NCBI GenBank assembly: GCA_040905475.1
Contig: JBBDRM010000117.1
Coordinates: 31,456 to 95,455 of the forward strand
Length of the DNA: 64,000 nt
DNA from: Actinomycetota bacterium
GTDB taxonomy: Bacteria > Actinomycetota > AC-67
Direction: 5' to 3'
Below, one piece after another: positions 17,578-26,402 of this stretch (position 1 is the first letter of the stretch; every line of letters begins with the position of its first letter). The position numbers and the translations under genes were made by a program. The notes beneath the pieces were generated by a model, which was given only the letters and a program-made list of their open reading frames with translations, was not told the DNA's origin and did not search any database.

Positions 17578-18966
17578 ATGAGCTCCGAGCGGCCGGGACC
17601 CCGGTCCGTCGGTTCCAGACACGAAGGGGATGCTTTGCGCGCGAACCACCTGAGCGGTCCGGGTCCGGCGCCTCGCCGGCGTCGCCTGCGCCTTGTGCTT
17701 GCGTTGCTCGCATCGCTCGTCGTATGGGCTTCCGTCCCCTCACCGGGAAGCGCTGCGTCGTACGGAACCGGAACCTTCACGATCCTTTCGACGGGTGGGG
17801 GCGGCTGCCCCGACGGTTACAACTGCACCACGTTCCGGGTCACGTGCTCGCAGACCAAGCAGGCGGCCGAGGGACGCCTGGCGACGCGAGCGGCATCGGG
17901 CACGCCGCGCGGGCTCGTCATGTTCTTCACCGTCACCGGCGGAACGTCGTGGACCACCGTCAAAGCGTCCGCCGATTCCGCCCTCGATGATCTGCGCAGC
18001 GCGGGGTTCGAGATCGTCCAGGTCAAGTGGGACGAAGCCTGGCTCGACGCCGCTCCCGGCGAGACGGCGGCGGGACCGGCGAAGCTCGCCTGTCGCTCGG
18101 CCACGGTTATCAAGTGGGTGCACGGCCATCTGTACAACGGCTCGTCGCAGCCGACGGGCAACTGTGGCTTCTGCGTCACCGGCGAGAGCGGGGGCGCCTC
18201 GCAGATCTCGTACTCGCTGTCGCACTACGGGCTGTCCGGGATCATCGATGCCGCGATCCCGGTTTCCGGTCCGCCCCACGCCGCGTTGGTGAAGGGGTGC
18301 ACAGATGAGTTCCGGGAGTACACCTGGCCGTCTCACACGGCCAAGACCATGGACAACTCCTATGGCTACTTCGGCGGAGGTGGCCCCTGCGAGCAGCACG
18401 ACGCGAGCTACGTCGGCAAGTGGACCGCCGACGGCGTGGACACGGGCGGCTCGGACTACTCCTATCCGTCCACGCGGGTCACCTTCCTGTTGGGGACCGC
18501 CGACGGAACCGCGGCTCCGAGACACGGCCTCGACTACGCCGACAAGCTCGAGAACTCCGGGACGCCGAACGTCAAGGTCAACATCATCGACGGCATGCCG
18601 CACTCCGCCTGGGATGCGCCCGTCGGGGTCGCGGCGGTGAAGGCTGCGATCATGGGACAGTCGAACATCCCCGGAACCGTCCCCTCACTGCCGCAGGGAT
18701 CCACCGGCTCCGGTGGCGGCCGGCGTCCGGGACGCGGCGGGAGCTCCACGTCCACGCCCACCCCGACCCCGATCCCCTCGGTGACCTCGAGCCCGACCAC
18801 GTCCGCCAGCCCGACGGATTCGGGCCTTGCGCTCCCGCCCTCGGATCAGCCCGAGGTGTTTCCGTGGCTGATCGCCGTCGCCGGCGGAGCCGCCGCGGCC
18901 GGACTCACATACTGGCTGTTGCGACGTCGGACCCGGCAGCCGCCGGATCCCGGCGAGCCCGCATAG
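17578..18966 (+). CDS. Secreted, membrane-anchored alpha/beta hydrolase-like protein, 462 aa
   Basis: The only plus-strand gene inside the glycan locus. It has a basic N-terminus (PAPRRRRLRLVL) and a signal-type hydrophobic segment ending near AAS, then a roughly 300-residue catalytic-looking domain with a nucleophile elbow CVTGESGGASQ and a late His in DGMPHSAWD. A Gly/Pro/Thr/Ser-rich stalk follows, then a C-terminal membrane span (FPWLIAVAGGAAAAGLTYW) and a basic tail, so it is tethered to the outer face of the membrane. Several cysteines (GGGCPDGYNC, GNCGFC) suggest disulfides. The start is uncertain: ATG 17578 has a poor ribosome site, and TTG 17635 after AAGGGG is an alternative. Could trim acyl groups from the surface glycan, which is inference. 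Confidence 0.75.
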   Translation: MSSERPGPRSVGSRHEGDALRANHLSGPGPAPRRRRLRLVLALLASLVVWASVPSPGSAASYGTGTFTILSTGGGGCPDGYNCTTFRVTCSQTKQAAEGRLATRAASGTPRGLVMFFTVTGGTSWTTVKASADSALDDLRSAGFEIVQVKWDEAWLDAAPGETAAGPAKLACRSATVIKWVHGHLYNGSSQPTGNCGFCVTGESGGASQISYSLSHYGLSGIIDAAIPVSGPPHAALVKGCTDEFREYTWPSHTAKTMDNSYGYFGGGGPCEQHDASYVGKWTADGVDTGGSDYSYPSTRVTFLLGTADGTAAPRHGLDYADKLENSGTPNVKVNIIDGMPHSAWDAPVGVAAVKAAIMGQSNIPGTVPSLPQGSTGSGGGRRPGRGGSSTSTPTPTPIPSVTSSPTTSASPTDSGLALPPSDQPEVFPWLIAVAGGAAAAGLTYWLLRRRTRQPPDPGEPA

Positions 18967-18974
18967 GCCTTCGC

Positions 18975-19982
18975 TCAGCGAGGACCCTTCACGCGCTTTC
19001 GTCCGGTCAGCCGGTTCCGGCCGCGAGCCATGCGCCACCCGCGCCGGAAACCCTCAGACGCGATCCGCGCGCCGGTTCGAAGCTTCGCGTCGAGCGTGAT
19101 CTCGGGGAAGGCTCGCTCGTAACCGAGCTCGGTGAGAAGCTCTCCCCCGATCGTCTCGAAGATCCGCACGTCGCCGGGTGCCATCTCCTGTCGCCAGTCG
19201 CGCAGCCCCTTCGTCGGCGGCAGCGCGAGGTTTCGATGATGGTTCGGCGTGTCCTTGCCGGCGTGGAGCTCGGCGGTGCGCTCGTAGTAGCGGAGCATCG
19301 ACTCTTCGAACGGCACCTCGAGGAACGTACAGAGATCCCGCGTGACGGTCTCGGGGTCCTCGAGCAGCCTCTCGTAGTGAACCTCGCGGTACCGGCTCGG
19401 TCCCAAACGGGCGCCCTCGACCCTTCCGCTGCGCACGTGACGCTTCCAGCGCAATGCGGCGGCCTCGACCGTGGACGGACCGAACGTCACGTTCAGGTAG
19501 GAGAGCGCGACGTCGCGCCCGTCGCGAAGGATGTGCACGAAGCGCGCGTCGGGGAATAGTTTGCCGAGGGTCCCGATCTCGCGGACGTGAACCGGCGACT
19601 TGTTGCCGTAGCGAGGTTTCCCCTCGCGGGTGGCGCTCAGTTGGAAGATCCGACGGATGGCTTCCGCATAGTCCGCCGGGGGCCTGGCGCGCAGATCGTT
19701 CCGGATGTCCTCGATGCCGATCACCCAGCGCTTGAAGTCGTACTGGCTCGCCAGGTCGTCGACGAAAGCGTCGACGGCGAACCCATCCCGCTGCTCGTAG
19801 CGGGGTCGCCGGTCGGCGAGGTACAGGATGAAGTGCGTGTCGTAGGGGACGTTCATCTCGTGGTGGGAATCGAAGATCGCGCGCAGCAACGACGTGCCCG
19901 ACCGGCCGCAGCCGACGAAGAACGGGAACGGCGGCAACGCGACCCCCGAGCCGGAGGCGACGGATGGGCTGGTGGTGGTCAT
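18975..19982 (-). CDS. Sulfotransferase (PAPS-dependent), 335 aa
   Basis: The second sulfotransferase of the locus, clearly related to the one at 2012-2974. PAPS 5' loop FVGCGRSGTSLLRAIFDSH at about residues 22-40, 3'-phosphate motif FVHILRDGRDVALSYL near residue 150, then HYERLLEDPE and HHRNLALPPTKGLRDWRQEM. The last shape, NHHR...KGLRDWR, is shared with the first copy (YHRNAQGAPVKGLRDWTRDM). The C-terminal 40 residues are strongly basic. The ATG at 19982 overlaps the GMC oxidoreductase stop (ATGA). It ends 9 bases from the convergent plus-strand hydrolase. The acceptor is unknown, probably a sugar hydroxyl of the surface glycan or glycolipid. Confidence 0.88.
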   Translation of the reverse strand: MTTTSPSVASGSGVALPPFPFFVGCGRSGTSLLRAIFDSHHEMNVPYDTHFILYLADRRPRYEQRDGFAVDAFVDDLASQYDFKRWVIGIEDIRNDLRARPPADYAEAIRRIFQLSATREGKPRYGNKSPVHVREIGTLGKLFPDARFVHILRDGRDVALSYLNVTFGPSTVEAAALRWKRHVRSGRVEGARLGPSRYREVHYERLLEDPETVTRDLCTFLEVPFEESMLRYYERTAELHAGKDTPNHHRNLALPPTKGLRDWRQEMAPGDVRIFETIGGELLTELGYERAFPEITLDAKLRTGARIASEGFRRGWRMARGRNRLTGRKRVKGPR

Positions 19983-21583
19983 GCCGTTTTCTCCTGTGAG
20001 GCGCCGACCGCGCCGTCCACCGGTCGCGCCGTGATCGTGCTGCCGAGCTTCGAGCGCACGTGATCCGAAAGACGTGAAGCGAGGGCCATGATCGTCAGCG
20101 TCGGGTTCGCCGAGCCGCCGGTTGGGAAGACCGAGCTTCCGGCGACGTACAGATTCTCGATGCCGTGAACGCGGCACGACCCGTCCACCACCGACGTCTT
20201 GGTGTTCGTCCCCATCCGCGTCGTGCCGATGTGGTGCGCCGCGTCGTTGGCCACCGGCCACCCGTCCTCGGCATCGGAAAGCAGCGGCGTGCGGAGGCGG
20301 CCCATGCCGCGCCGGCGAAGCGCCCCGTCGAGCGTCTCGTGCAGGACCCGAAGGCTCCGGCGGTCGCGCTCCGAGAGCGTCCAGGCAACGCGGGCGAGGG
20401 GGTTCCCGAACTGGTCTCGTCGCTCCGACAGGGTCACCGCGTTCGTGTAGCGCGGCTCCTGCTCCATGAAGTTCTCGATCGCGAGCGTCTGGACGCTGCC
20501 GCGCCCGTAGCGCTTGAACGCGAAGTAACGCGCCACGTCCGGGACGCCGGTGACGAGCGAACGAAGGAGCGACCGGTCGCGCAGCGCCGCAGCGCGCCGC
20601 CGGTAGAGGTTCCGTATCGCCGCGACCGCTGCCCCGCCGTAGATCGGGTTCAGGTTCACGTACGAGTTCAGCACCTGCCTCTCGGCCTGCTCCGCCGGCG
20701 AGAAGCCGACGCCCAGTCGGAACCGGACGGCGCCCGATCGCTTGCCGGACCAGTACGCGGGCGACAGAGCCGACAGGGCCGGCGACGCCTCGACGATCCC
20801 CGAGGGGCCGCGGGGATGATCCATGTAGTAGCGGCCGACGAGGCCCCCGTCGTTCCCGACACCCGCCGGGGTTCGCGACCTCGAGGCGAGGAGCAGCCGG
20901 GCGTTCTCGATCCCACCGCACGCGAGGATCACGATCGCCGGACGGATCGAGAATCTCCGGCCGTTCACGGTCGCCACGGCGAGCCGGTCCACGCGACCGT
21001 TCTCGTCCAGGCAAACCTCGGTGATGTTCGCGTGCAGCAAGGTCGAGACGTTGGACGCACCGGCGATGGAGCGACGATAGTGCGCGCCGAAGTTCAGCGC
21101 GTCCCGCGTCCAGAAGAACGCCTTGTGCTCGAGGCCGTCGCCGACGAGCCTCGGACGCCTGCCGCCGAACGCGGTCGCGGCATCGAACCGAGTCAGATCC
21201 GGGATCCTCAGCAGATCGCACGCGCGTCGGTAAAAGGGAAGCAGGTCGGAGCGGCTCACCGGCCACCCGGACCCCGGGAGCCAATCGCGGGCGACGAAGT
21301 CCGATTCGTCGAGGAGCGCGACCTTCCCCCACCACGAGTTGGTCGTTCCGCCGAAGCGCCGCTCGCGAGATGTGACGGGTACCGCCATGTCGGTGGACTC
21401 GAACTCGTTCAGCGCCTCGGTGGCCGGCTCCGGCTTGAGCCCGCCCGCCTCGACGACGAGCACTCGGCGGCCCGTGCTTCTTAGCTCGGCCGCGCAGGTC
21501 ACGCCGGCCGCTCCGGTTCCGACGATGCAGACATCGGTTTCGAGGACCGCCCCGTCCTCGACCGTGCGCGCGTCGCGGAACAC
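19979..21583 (-). CDS. GMC-family FAD-dependent oxidoreductase, 534 aa
   Basis: Flavoenzyme that oxidises an alcohol, often a sugar or polyol C-OH. The FAD Rossmann motif CIVGTGAAGVTCAAELRSTG is near the N-terminus, with VVEAGG closing the strand. The C-terminal signature with the catalytic His and Asn is intact: AAHHIGTTRMG, YVAGSSVFPTGGSANPT, then MALASRLSDH. I chose the GTG at 21583, two bases after the upstream TAG and 9 bases after GGGAG. The longer open frame upstream lies over the preceding gene. It is embedded between a Gfo/Idh oxidoreductase and a sulfotransferase, so it may oxidise a sugar of the glycan. The substrate is unknown. Confidence 0.87.
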   Translation of the reverse strand: MFRDARTVEDGAVLETDVCIVGTGAAGVTCAAELRSTGRRVLVVEAGGLKPEPATEALNEFESTDMAVPVTSRERRFGGTTNSWWGKVALLDESDFVARDWLPGSGWPVSRSDLLPFYRRACDLLRIPDLTRFDAATAFGGRRPRLVGDGLEHKAFFWTRDALNFGAHYRRSIAGASNVSTLLHANITEVCLDENGRVDRLAVATVNGRRFSIRPAIVILACGGIENARLLLASRSRTPAGVGNDGGLVGRYYMDHPRGPSGIVEASPALSALSPAYWSGKRSGAVRFRLGVGFSPAEQAERQVLNSYVNLNPIYGGAAVAAIRNLYRRRAAALRDRSLLRSLVTGVPDVARYFAFKRYGRGSVQTLAIENFMEQEPRYTNAVTLSERRDQFGNPLARVAWTLSERDRRSLRVLHETLDGALRRRGMGRLRTPLLSDAEDGWPVANDAAHHIGTTRMGTNTKTSVVDGSCRVHGIENLYVAGSSVFPTGGSANPTLTIMALASRLSDHVRSKLGSTITARPVDGAVGASQEKTA

Positions 21584-21585
21584 GG

Positions 21586-22656
21586 CTACGCGCTCCCGCG
21601 GCGACGGCGGACCCGAGCGGCGGCGCGGAGAGCCCCGCCGAACAGCGAGCGCCGCCCGGGAAGCCTGATGTCGAAGAACGCCGGAAGTCGCTCCGCCAGC
21701 CGCATGCACTGGTGATCGTAGATCGCGTCCCACGGATCGTAGGAGACTCCCGAGCGCTCGTCGTGCACGCCCGCGAGAAGCTCCATGACCGCGCGGATCT
21801 TGAACTGGTTGTCGAGCGTCGGTTCGGGGATCCCCGTTCGAGGAACGTTATCGAAGAAGCGCTGATCGAGCTCGGAGCCGACCTGCTCTCCCCGCACCGT
21901 GAGACCTCGATAGATCCCATCCTCCACCAGATAGCCGATCTCGATGGCGTCGGAACGCTCGGTCCGGTAGTCCACGATCGCGCCTCGCTCCCCAACCACC
22001 AACACCCGGCCGTTCCCGTGGATGTGGGGCTGCACCACGCTCGCCCGCACCCCGCCGGCGAAGCGGAAGCGGGTCTCGCTCCATCTCGGGTTCCAGCGGC
22101 TCATCGTGATCCGGGACGGCTTCCGCATCCCGGTGAGATATCGCATCGATGCCAGCGCGTGGTTGCGCCATCCGCTGTGGAACAGCTGCACCGACCGCAC
22201 CTTGCCGACGGCCCCTTCGTCGATCAGCCGCTTCGCGGCGGCGATCGGCGGAAGCGCGATCGAGTCTTCCGTACACACCACGCGGCGGAAGCGCTCGAAC
22301 CACCGCGTCGCACCCAGATCGCCTGGGTCGAGCACCGGCGTATCGAGCATCAGCGCCATGTGGCCGGTGTCGAAGCGGGAGAGTTTCCGGAGCACCGAGG
22401 GTACCGACGCGCGCGTGACGGCGACCATCACCGTGTCGATCGAAGAGAGATCGTAGGCGTCCGGCCCGGTCTCGGTCTGAACGGTGAACTCCCCGCCGTA
22501 GAACGAGATCTTCCGGCTCGAGCGCGCCCAGACCCCGGCGATCTCGGCGGAGTCGCCGAGACCGAGCAATGCCGGAACGATCGTTTCCTCGACCCGCTTC
22601 CCGGCGCCGACGACCAGCACACGGCGAGGATCCGCCTGCGATCCCACGACGGTCAC
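21586..22656 (-). CDS. Gfo/Idh/MocA-like oxidoreductase, 356 aa
   Basis: Shows the start of an NAD(P)-binding Rossmann domain (VLVVGAGKRVEETIVPALL), then VMVAVTRASVPSVLRKL where the family has the conserved nucleotide-contact segment, and a C-terminal beta-sheet domain. The usual EKP motif of Gfo/Idh proteins reads LDTPVLDP here, so the catalytic Lys is not obvious and the enzyme may be divergent. The GTG at 22656 overlaps the upstream sulfotransferase stop (GTGA). With the downstream GMC oxidoreductase it could oxidise and reduce a sugar nucleotide, an epimerisation-like pair. That is inference. Confidence 0.7.
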   Translation of the reverse strand: MTVVGSQADPRRVLVVGAGKRVEETIVPALLGLGDSAEIAGVWARSSRKISFYGGEFTVQTETGPDAYDLSSIDTVMVAVTRASVPSVLRKLSRFDTGHMALMLDTPVLDPGDLGATRWFERFRRVVCTEDSIALPPIAAAKRLIDEGAVGKVRSVQLFHSGWRNHALASMRYLTGMRKPSRITMSRWNPRWSETRFRFAGGVRASVVQPHIHGNGRVLVVGERGAIVDYRTERSDAIEIGYLVEDGIYRGLTVRGEQVGSELDQRFFDNVPRTGIPEPTLDNQFKIRAVMELLAGVHDERSGVSYDPWDAIYDHQCMRLAERLPAFFDIRLPGRRSLFGGALRAAARVRRRRGSA

Positions 22657-23534
22657 TCCGCCCCGGCTTGACGCGCCGCGCGCGATGTCCCGGTGCGGCC
22701 CCAGCCGATGAGCTCACGCCCAAGCCAGGCGGCCAGAGCGCGGTTGTCCTCGGCGAACCGCTCGTCGAGCTCGCGGCGGACGTCCTCATCCATGGGCGGA
22801 TAACGGACGTCCTTGCGATTGAAGCGGCGCGCCACGCGGCGGAGCGGATCGGGCAGCGCGCGGGAAACCTTCGCGAGAGCCTTCGAGCGATACTCGGCGT
22901 GGCTGTTGAGCGCGTGCTCCGCGTTCGTGGGCACGAACGTCTCGTCGATACCGAGGAAGCGGAAGAGCGATCGATACGTCTCGGCCGGCGTCCGGTTCAG
23001 GTCCTCGAGGAGCAGGACGTGCAAGGCGTCGCGCGGGAACAGCTCGCATACCCGGAGCAGCTGCGACAGGTAGCGTCCGCGCTCCACGTAGTCGAATGTC
23101 CGCCGGTCGGGCGTGTTCGCAGGACGGCCGGCCTCGGCGGCGAGCGCTTCGCGGAACGGCAGCGGCTCGAAGCCGAGCATCCGGTTGTACCAGTAGTGCG
23201 AGTACGCACGAGAGGCGGGATCCCGCAGCACGGCGATCAGCCTCGTCCCGGGAACGGTTGCCGCGAGTCGCTCCATCGCATCCCGGTAGACGATGTAGAT
23301 CGGTGTCGCCTCACCCAAGACCGCGCCGGGTTCGGCACTTCGGAACTGCTCGCGGTACCAGTCCGTGCCACGATCGAATTTCCAATCGAAGAAATGCAGC
23401 TCCTTCTTCGCGGGCATGAACACGCCGGGGTGGGCGCCGACGGCACGCGCAAGCGTCGTGGAGCCGGCCCGCATCGCGCCGATGATGACGAAGTCGGGCA
23501 GCCGCCCCGAATTCGACGCCGACCCGCTTGCCAT
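22653..23534 (-). CDS. Sulfotransferase, heparan-sulfate-sulfotransferase-like, 293 aa
   Basis: The third sulfotransferase and of a different subtype. DFVIIGAMRAGSTTLARAV at residues 13-31 is the 5'-PAPS loop, followed by KKELHFFDWKFDRGTDWYREQF, the lysine/HFFD/WY arrangement of the Sulfotransfer_1 family that includes N- and 3-O-sulfotransferases of heparan sulfate. LIAVLRDPASRAYSHYW is the 3'-phosphate motif. Good evidence that the substrate is a polysaccharide. I chose the ATG at 23534, with GGGAGG 5 bases upstream. The longer frame runs over the neighbouring hydrolase. It ends in a GTGA overlap with the Gfo/Idh gene. Confidence 0.9.
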   Translation of the reverse strand: MASGSASNSGRLPDFVIIGAMRAGSTTLARAVGAHPGVFMPAKKELHFFDWKFDRGTDWYREQFRSAEPGAVLGEATPIYIVYRDAMERLAATVPGTRLIAVLRDPASRAYSHYWYNRMLGFEPLPFREALAAEAGRPANTPDRRTFDYVERGRYLSQLLRVCELFPRDALHVLLLEDLNRTPAETYRSLFRFLGIDETFVPTNAEHALNSHAEYRSKALAKVSRALPDPLRRVARRFNRKDVRYPPMDEDVRRELDERFAEDNRALAAWLGRELIGWGRTGTSRAARQAGAE

Positions 23535-23553
23535 CACGCCTCCCGCCGATCCC

Positions 23554-24483
23554 TTACTCCGTCGCCGGCTGAACCGCGGCCAGCTTCGGCGATGCCGGGA
23601 CCACGACGCGGTCGAGCCACTTCTCGATGAGATCCATGGTCTCTTCTTGCGTCTGGATGTTGGGGAAGCCGTGCGCCATCCGCTCGTAACGATGGAGTTG
23701 GATCTGTTCCTCCCCACGCTTCAGCAGCTTCCCGAGCTTCCCGGCGCGCGCTCGGTCGAAGTCACTGGCGAGACACTCGGTCCCGAACGCGATCAAGATC
23801 GGGATGCGGCGATCGATGACGCCCGAGAGGAACTTCATGTAGGACGGGCTCGCCTGGCCCCACGGCAGGTCCGCTTCGCCGGCGGTCTTGCGCTTGAGCT
23901 TGGCGCGGATGATGTGCAGATAGCGCCGACGGTGCCGAGGGATGAAGATCCCCCGCAGGACCGTCTTCCGTGCGGCGCGCTTCACGAACTTCCCCGCCGT
24001 CAGCTCCGAGCGGTTCTTTACCGCGAGCTCGAAGTGGTTGTAGTCCATCACCGGAACCACCATGAGCCCGAGGCCCAGGAGTTCGGGGATCTCCGGGGTC
24101 GTAGCCAGGCAGGTGCGGCCGCCGAAGCAGTGCCCGAGCAGGACGAACTTGTCTTGTCCCTGCTCGCGAAGCCAGCCCATCGCCGCGCGGAGATCCTGCA
24201 CCCAGGGCCGGCCCAGCTTGCTCTCTTCGAAGTCGCCGGTGCTCTCTCCGACGCCGTGGAAGTCCATGCGGAACACGTGATAGCCCTGGGCCGCGAGCCG
24301 CCGCGCGAGCTTCACAGACAAACGGTTCCGCGTGATCGAGAGGCTGAAGACGCCGCCGAGCAGCAGGACAACACAGACCCCGTTGGGCTTCACGCTCGGG
24401 CGGGTCATGATTCCGAAGATGCTGTTTCCTTCGGCGGGGATGAAGACGGGGATCTCGTCGTAGGTCGTGGCTTGCGTCGTCAT
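23554..24483 (-). CDS. Alpha/beta hydrolase, 309 aa
   Basis: Esterase, thioesterase or acyltransferase-type alpha/beta hydrolase. LLLGGVFSLSITRNRLSVK contains the oxyanion region, FRMDFHGVGESTGDFE a strand-helix typical of family V-type hydrolases, LLGHCFGGRTCL the nucleophile elbow with Cys in place of Ser (GHCFG), and RMAHGFPN the catalytic His. A Cys nucleophile is seen in dienelactone hydrolases and in polyester-synthase-like acyltransferases. The start ATG at 24483 overlaps the next hydrolase (ATGA) and has GGAGGGG before it. Paired with a second hydrolase, it recalls hydrolase pairs reported in exosortase-type polysaccharide loci. No exosortase is seen here. Confidence 0.82.
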   Translation of the reverse strand: MTTQATTYDEIPVFIPAEGNSIFGIMTRPSVKPNGVCVVLLLGGVFSLSITRNRLSVKLARRLAAQGYHVFRMDFHGVGESTGDFEESKLGRPWVQDLRAAMGWLREQGQDKFVLLGHCFGGRTCLATTPEIPELLGLGLMVVPVMDYNHFELAVKNRSELTAGKFVKRAARKTVLRGIFIPRHRRRYLHIIRAKLKRKTAGEADLPWGQASPSYMKFLSGVIDRRIPILIAFGTECLASDFDRARAGKLGKLLKRGEEQIQLHRYERMAHGFPNIQTQEETMDLIEKWLDRVVVPASPKLAAVQPATE

Positions 24484-25379
24484 CTCCCCTCCTGCGCCAA
24501 GCGTTCGGATATCCACGGAACGATCGCATCGCCGATCTCGGGGATGAGGTGGCGGCGGGTGTCGTGGAACCACCAGGCGATCTCATCCGAAACGAGCTTC
24601 CCGTCGGTCTCGCAGCCCACGGCCGCGAGTCCGTCGAGGAAGCGCTGATACTCGGGGCTGATCGTCTTGCGCTTCGCGACCTCGACGAGCTGGACGGGCC
24701 GCGGGGCGGGCCCGAGCTCATCGGTCAGCTTGCGCGTCCTCAGGTTCTGGTAGATCGGCTCGGTGAGCGTGTAGCCAAGGACGTCCACCGAACGCTCCCG
24801 CTCGAGCACGACGAACATGTCCTCAGGGGGGCCATCCTCGGCCGAGCGGCCTTCCTCGTTCATCAAACTGATCTTCCGGGCCCGGCCCATCTCCTTGAAG
24901 AGCTTCTCGAGATCCAGCACGGGTTGGATGACCGAGAGCGGCATCCCCGGCTGCCCCGACACGATCGAGGCGCCCACCACCGCGCCAACGCGGGTGCCGA
25001 TCACGCCGATCCGTTCGAAGCCGGTCTCCGTTCGGAGATGGTCGGCGACCATCCGAGCGTCGTCGACCAGGCCCTCGTAGGTGATGTCCTCGGCTTCACC
25101 GTCGCTGTGACCCGTCCCCCGGTAATGGAACCGGCGAACCGCGAAACCCTCCGCCGCGAGCAGCCGACAGAGCCAGACCTCCTCCTGGTAGCCGGAAAGC
25201 AGCTCGGCGAGGATCGAGGAACAGAGCAGAACCGCCCCCTTCGCTTGACCGGTCGGGGCGTGCAACGTCGAAAAGATCCGTTCCGGGCCCGACCCGACGA
25301 ACTCGATGTCCTCACGGACGCCGGCCTTCGCATCGACCCGGGAGGTCCGGGGAGGTGCAACGGCCTGCTCGTCACTCAT
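24480..25379 (-). CDS. Alpha/beta hydrolase-like protein lacking a clear nucleophile, 299 aa
   Basis: Fold features of an alpha/beta hydrolase: LLCSSILAELLSGYQEEVWL, FAVRRFHYRGTGHSDGEAED, and IGVIGTRVGAVVGASI, where the nucleophile elbow GxSxG would lie. That elbow reads GTRVG, with Arg at the nucleophile position, so classical esterase activity is doubtful. The neighbouring gene is its intact partner. Pairs with one such degenerate member are known from exosortase-associated EPS loci (hydrolase 1 and 2), which I recall without being able to check. The ATG at 25379 follows AAGGAGG by 8 bases. It may be a regulatory or structural partner in transfer of acyl groups. Confidence 0.75.
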   Translation of the reverse strand: MSDEQAVAPPRTSRVDAKAGVREDIEFVGSGPERIFSTLHAPTGQAKGAVLLCSSILAELLSGYQEEVWLCRLLAAEGFAVRRFHYRGTGHSDGEAEDITYEGLVDDARMVADHLRTETGFERIGVIGTRVGAVVGASIVSGQPGMPLSVIQPVLDLEKLFKEMGRARKISLMNEEGRSAEDGPPEDMFVVLERERSVDVLGYTLTEPIYQNLRTRKLTDELGPAPRPVQLVEVAKRKTISPEYQRFLDGLAAVGCETDGKLVSDEIAWWFHDTRRHLIPEIGDAIVPWISERLAQEGR

Positions 25380-25430
25380 CGTTGGTTCCTCCTTGCGACG
25401 ATCTCGTGGCACAACGTCTCGCTCGAGCGC

Positions 25431-26402
25431 TCAGCTCCGGGTTGCCGACCGCGCGGTGGTCTTCTTCGGCCGCGGTTGAGCGACGTCCGGCTCCACCCTG
25501 CGGCCGAGCTTTCCGCGCCAGGCGTCGGCGCAGGCGCGCGCGTTCAGCGCGAGCGCGCGCGAAGCCGCGCGCGGTGCGAGCGGAAGGTTCACGAGCGGCT
25601 TGACCAGCCCGCGCGAGAACGTGATGCGCATCGCGGCACGCCTTCGCCCGTTCGCCCGCATGATGTAGACCGCGTTGCGGAGGCTGTAATAGCTCCGCCA
25701 GTTCGGCGTTAGGACGCGCCAGTGCTCCTCTTGGATGACGTCCGGGCGCGCGGTTGCGCCACGACGGGCGCGCCACCGCGCCCCATGCGCGTAGAGCGCG
25801 TACCCCTTGCGCTGGAGCCGGAGCCCGATATCGAGTTCCTCGTGGCTGAAGAACAGCGGCGGTGAGAACGTTCCGGCGTCCCGAAGCGCCCCGACCCGGT
25901 AGAGCGGAAGCGCGTTGCCGGCGATGTAGTCCACGCGAACGACGTCTTCGATCTCGCGGGTCGGTACGCGGACAAGCAGTCCGCGACGGGTGTCGAAACG
26001 GGCCCCGCGCATCCCGACGGCGGCCGTGCGCGAGTCCCGCGCGACCATCTCCTCGGCGAAGCGGAGCAGATCTCCGAAGATGTCGAGCTCTTCGGGAGGG
26101 TCGTCGTCGTCGAGCACGACGACCCAGTCGCCGTCGCCCGCTCCTTCGAACATGCGGTCGATCCCTGCCGCGAGACCGCCGGGGAAGCCGACGTTCTCCG
26201 GCATGGGGAGGTAGTCGGCCGGCTCCCGCGACGCTCCTCGGGCCGCGGCGACGATCGCCTCGGTCTCGGGTGTCGGGCCGTTGTCGACCACGATGAGCCG
26301 GTCGAGCGGCCGTTCCTGAGCGGCCAAAAGGCCGAGGCTCCGCTCCAGATCCTTCGGCCGCCGGTAGGTGACAAGGACGCCGAGAAGGAGCGGTTGGTTC
26401 AA
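25431..26402 (-). CDS. Glycosyltransferase family 2, 323 aa
   Basis: GT-A inverting glycosyltransferase. GVLVTYRRPKDLERSL at the N-terminus, LIVVDNGPTPE the donor strand, VVVLDDDDPPEE the metal-binding DxD, FFSHEELDIGLRLQRKG the catalytic-base ED-type motif. It resembles rhamnosyl- or galactofuranosyltransferase-type GT2 enzymes (NVGFPGGLAAGI). The start is TTG at 26402, overlapping the ABC ATPase stop (TTGA) and preceded by GGAG at 6 bases, so a TTG start is well supported. The basic C-terminal 70 residues are hydrophilic. It lies directly behind the exporter genes. Confidence 0.88.
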   Translation of the reverse strand: MNQPLLLGVLVTYRRPKDLERSLGLLAAQERPLDRLIVVDNGPTPETEAIVAAARGASREPADYLPMPENVGFPGGLAAGIDRMFEGAGDGDWVVVLDDDDPPEELDIFGDLLRFAEEMVARDSRTAAVGMRGARFDTRRGLLVRVPTREIEDVVRVDYIAGNALPLYRVGALRDAGTFSPPLFFSHEELDIGLRLQRKGYALYAHGARWRARRGATARPDVIQEEHWRVLTPNWRSYYSLRNAVYIMRANGRRRAAMRITFSRGLVKPLVNLPLAPRAASRALALNARACADAWRGKLGRRVEPDVAQPRPKKTTARSATRS

